A DNA stretch of 16,218 nucleotides from an uncultured bacterium (GTDB lineage Bacteria > Cyanobacteriota > Vampirovibrionia > Gastranaerophilales > Gastranaerophilaceae). Shown piece by piece: positions 14,226 to 16,218 of the stretch (position 1 is the first letter of the stretch; each line of letters opens with the position of its first letter). The notes below the pieces were generated by a model. The model made no database searches. It was not told where the DNA came from and saw only the letters and a program-made list of their open reading frames with translations. The translations under genes and the position numbers were made by a program. The stretch covers positions 1 through 16,218 of the forward strand of contig CABQIM010000038.1 in the NCBI GenBank assembly GCA_902464375.1, written 5' to 3'.

Positions 14226-15494
14226 TTATTTAGCTTTTACATCTGCCTCATCATATCCTTCGTGATATTTATACTGCATCAAATGTAATTTATTGTTTGT
14301 ATCTTTTTGTAATACGTATTTCTGATTATCTTGTTTTCCGTGGAAGATTATTTCTCCATCCTCAGAATTAATTGATACTTGAATGTAATTTACGTGTGTG
14401 CCACCATTTTTACTTGTCATTGGTATTGTCCAAAGGTTATCACCTGATTTAGTAGGGTTACCAACTTTAATGTTTTTAAAGTCTGGTATTGCTTCAGAAA
14501 CATCTATTACTTCGATTAAATTTTTAAGAGTTTCAGCATTCAAATCTTTTATATCAACATTTGAAAAACCGTCTTTATAGAAAGATTGTTTAACTTTAAC
14601 TCTTACTTCATCCGGCATACCTTTAAGAGCTTCTCTCAAAGCTGCTGGTGTAGTAGCATCACTTTTAGCTAACTCAATTGCTTTATCAATGTATTTTTCT
14701 TTTTCTTCCGGAGTTAGTTTGTTATAATCTACTTTACTTAAATCAGCTAAACTACCAGCGTTTGCAATATTTTGAGATTTTTCATTTGCTTTAGCATCCT
14801 CAGCTTTCTTTGCTTCAGCATCTTTATCCACTTTTGGTGGGACTACTACGTCTTGTTTACCTGTAGTTGAAGCTTTTGGAACTGCTTTGCCATCGTTATC
14901 AGCTTTTTTGTCTTTAGCTGCGTCAGTACCGTCTTTCAATTCAGGGAATTTCTTTTCAAGTGTGGTCATCAAATCATGATAAGCACCTTTGTTCATGTCT
15001 TCATAAACATGGTCTTCTGGGTTTTCATGTGATTTTTTAATTTTGTCGTATAATTTTTTTGCACTCTTTGCATCATTGTCTTTTATTGCGTTATCGACTT
15101 GTTTTTTATATGTATTATATAAAGCATTGTCTTTATCATTAACACCATTTGAAGAATTTGAACCACTGTTGTTATTAGTGTTGCCAACACTGCCTGCATT
15201 TCCGCCACCCCAGCCGAAGTTGCCCATGCTGTTAAACCAAGGCATTGTTAGACCGCCCATACCGAAGTTGCCAAAACCGAAATTGCTCATTCCGCCACCG
15301 AACATGCCACCAAATATGTTACCGAAAGCGTTACCTAGACCGGCACCAAAGCCGCCCCAGAAACCACCACCGTGTCCGCCACAATTGATGTTGTAAGTGG
15401 TATTGAATACGCTACCATAATTACTACCACCACAATTGTTAGAATGGAACATTTCGTAATGTTTAAATGCGCTGTGACAATTAATTCGTACCAT
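14226..15494 (-). CDS. Gly-rich protein with a Lys/Ala/Asp-rich middle and a C-terminal beta domain
   Basis: I do not recognise a named family. I chose ATG 15494 because GAGG sits eight bases upstream; ATG 15500 is only two bases from it. The 422 residues lack a signal peptide. Residues ~35-100 are a hydrophobic Gly/Phe/Asn/Trp repeat (FWGGFGAGLG, NIFGGMFGGGM, NFGFGNFGMGG). An Asn/Ser linker leads to a charged helical part (115-185), a disordered Lys/Ala/Asp region (190-240), helices (250-330) and a C-terminal mixed domain (335-410) with several beta strands. This looks like a self-associating surface or cytoskeletal-type protein. It is divergent from a radical SAM gene 236 bases away. Confidence 0.7.
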   Translation of the reverse strand: MVRINCHSAFKHYEMFHSNNCGGSNYGSVFNTTYNINCGGHGGGFWGGFGAGLGNAFGNIFGGMFGGGMSNFGFGNFGMGGLTMPWFNSMGNFGWGGGNAGSVGNTNNNSGSNSSNGVNDKDNALYNTYKKQVDNAIKDNDAKSAKKLYDKIKKSHENPEDHVYEDMNKGAYHDLMTTLEKKFPELKDGTDAAKDKKADNDGKAVPKASTTGKQDVVVPPKVDKDAEAKKAEDAKANEKSQNIANAGSLADLSKVDYNKLTPEEKEKYIDKAIELAKSDATTPAALREALKGMPDEVRVKVKQSFYKDGFSNVDIKDLNAETLKNLIEVIDVSEAIPDFKNIKVGNPTKSGDNLWTIPMTSKNGGTHVNYIQVSINSEDGEIIFHGKQDNQKYVLQKDTNNKLHLMQYKYHEGYDEADVKAK

Positions 15495-15730
15495 AATCAT
15501 TACCTCTTGCTTACTTACATCTGTTATATATATAAAGTATAGATAAAATATGTAATTTCAGGCTTTAGATATTTTGTTACAAAACTTAATATTTTATGTG
15601 TTTTTTTATAAAAAAGAGTAATTATTTTTCTCTTATTGCCCACAATGTCTATTTATTATTACCTAGGGCGATAATTTTTTTTTAATCTAGACTGGAATAA
15701 CATGTTTTGGTCGAGTTTAAAGGAGGATTT

Positions 15731-16218
15731 ATGAGTAATAGTATTTATACTGCACCTGTTTATAAATTAGAAGAATTAAACAATTTATTCATTGAATTAA
15801 CAGCAAAAGTTTGCAATCAAAAATGTGCAAAATGTTATATTGAATTCCCGACTTTCAAAAAAATAAAAGATTTTATATCTTTAGATAAAATTAAAGAAGC
15901 TTTATATGATACAAAGAATGAAAATTTATACTGTATATATTTAACTGGTGCTGAGCCGATGACACATCCTGAATTCAATGCAATATTGCGATTGTGTTTA
16001 AAACGATGCAATGTTTGTATTTGCACAAATGGCAGTTATTTGAATGAAAAGAAAATTCGTTTTCTTAAAAAAGTGGAAGATGAAGGTTCTAACCAAATAT
16101 TTTTCAAATTATCTCTTGCACATTTTGATGAATTAGAGAGTGATAAAGTTAAATATAGAGGCAATTACAGACAAATAATGTTTGCCCTAAAAACTTTATG
16201 CCGATATAATTTTAATTC
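15731..16218 (+). CDS. Radical SAM protein, N-terminal part (cut by window end)
   Basis: The gene starts at ATG 15731 after a good GGAGG (15722-15726) and stays open for 162 codons to the window end. The [4Fe-4S] motif CNQKCAKC (residues 28-35, Cx3Cx2C) is followed by Tyr. The LTGAEPMTHPEF stretch (about 71-82) is the GGEP-type SAM-binding strand, and TNGSYLNEKKIRFL is the next strand-helix unit. The protein therefore performs 5'-deoxyadenosyl radical chemistry or is descended from such enzymes. The substrate domain lies beyond the window, so the reaction is unknown. The divergent Gly-rich neighbour raises, but does not show, a peptide-modifying role. Confidence 0.88.
   Translation, partial: MSNSIYTAPVYKLEELNNLFIELTAKVCNQKCAKCYIEFPTFKKIKDFISLDKIKEALYDTKNENLYCIYLTGAEPMTHPEFNAILRLCLKRCNVCICTNGSYLNEKKIRFLKKVEDEGSNQIFFKLSLAHFDELESDKVKYRGNYRQIMFALKTLCRYNFN

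Noticed and set aside
15043..15396. Pro-rich 117-codon + strand frame
   Set aside because: It is the antisense shadow of the Gly-rich coding region; Gly codons read as Pro on the other strand.
15648..15674. Possible sigma-28 promoter for the radical SAM gene (GGCGATAA at 15667)
   Set aside because: The -10 resembles the consensus, but the -35 position (TCTATTTA) does not match TAAAGTTT.

Overview
The window is AT-rich bacterial chromosome with densely packed genes on both strands. The cyanobacteria-like GyrA, the low GC, the lack of any photosynthesis gene and the many lineage-specific low-complexity proteins suggest a non-photosynthetic relative of Cyanobacteria, such as a gut Gastranaerophilales (Melainabacteria/Vampirovibrionia) genome. 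This placement is inference from protein style, not a computed phylogeny.

Left part (1-7885, all + strand). A terminator from an upstream gene is followed by tandem promoter-like boxes and a foldable leader before gyrA, which starts at TTG and ends in a strong terminator. Next come a 49-residue orphan RelB/DinJ-like antitoxin, ilvC (ketol-acid reductoisomerase) carrying an in-frame repeat-like insert, and a small secreted Cys-rich protein. A 104-bp palindromic repeat separates these from a probable operon: a solitary DNA methylase, a YggU/DUF167 protein, a 100-residue unknown protein and a YuiF/NhaC-family transporter.

Middle part (7889-11408, - strand). Three lineage-specific genes encode proteins of 108, 608 and 333 residues without signal peptides. 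Two of them are preceded by a duplicated 66-bp segment containing a close match to the flagellar sigma-28 promoter (TAAAGTTT-N11-GCCGTTAT). One protein has an EF-hand loop and a LysM-like C-terminus, and one has an internal domain duplication plus coiled coils. A divergent XRE-type regulator (11523-11873) shares the promoter region.

Right part (11874-16218). A 608-bp gap holds a terminator and a 178-bp nested palindromic element. purB follows on the minus strand, apparently leaderless, with a CRP-like site upstream. Then come a second copy of the repeat end, a 57-residue small gene, a bidirectional terminator, a Gly-rich minus-strand protein of unknown function and a divergent radical SAM gene that runs off the window.

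Most notable are the sigma-28-type promoter pair over a signal-peptide-less protein cluster, the repeat-like insert in ilvC, the dispersed palindromic repeats, the structured gyrA leader and the orphan antitoxin. No tRNA, rRNA, CRISPR array or transposase was seen.
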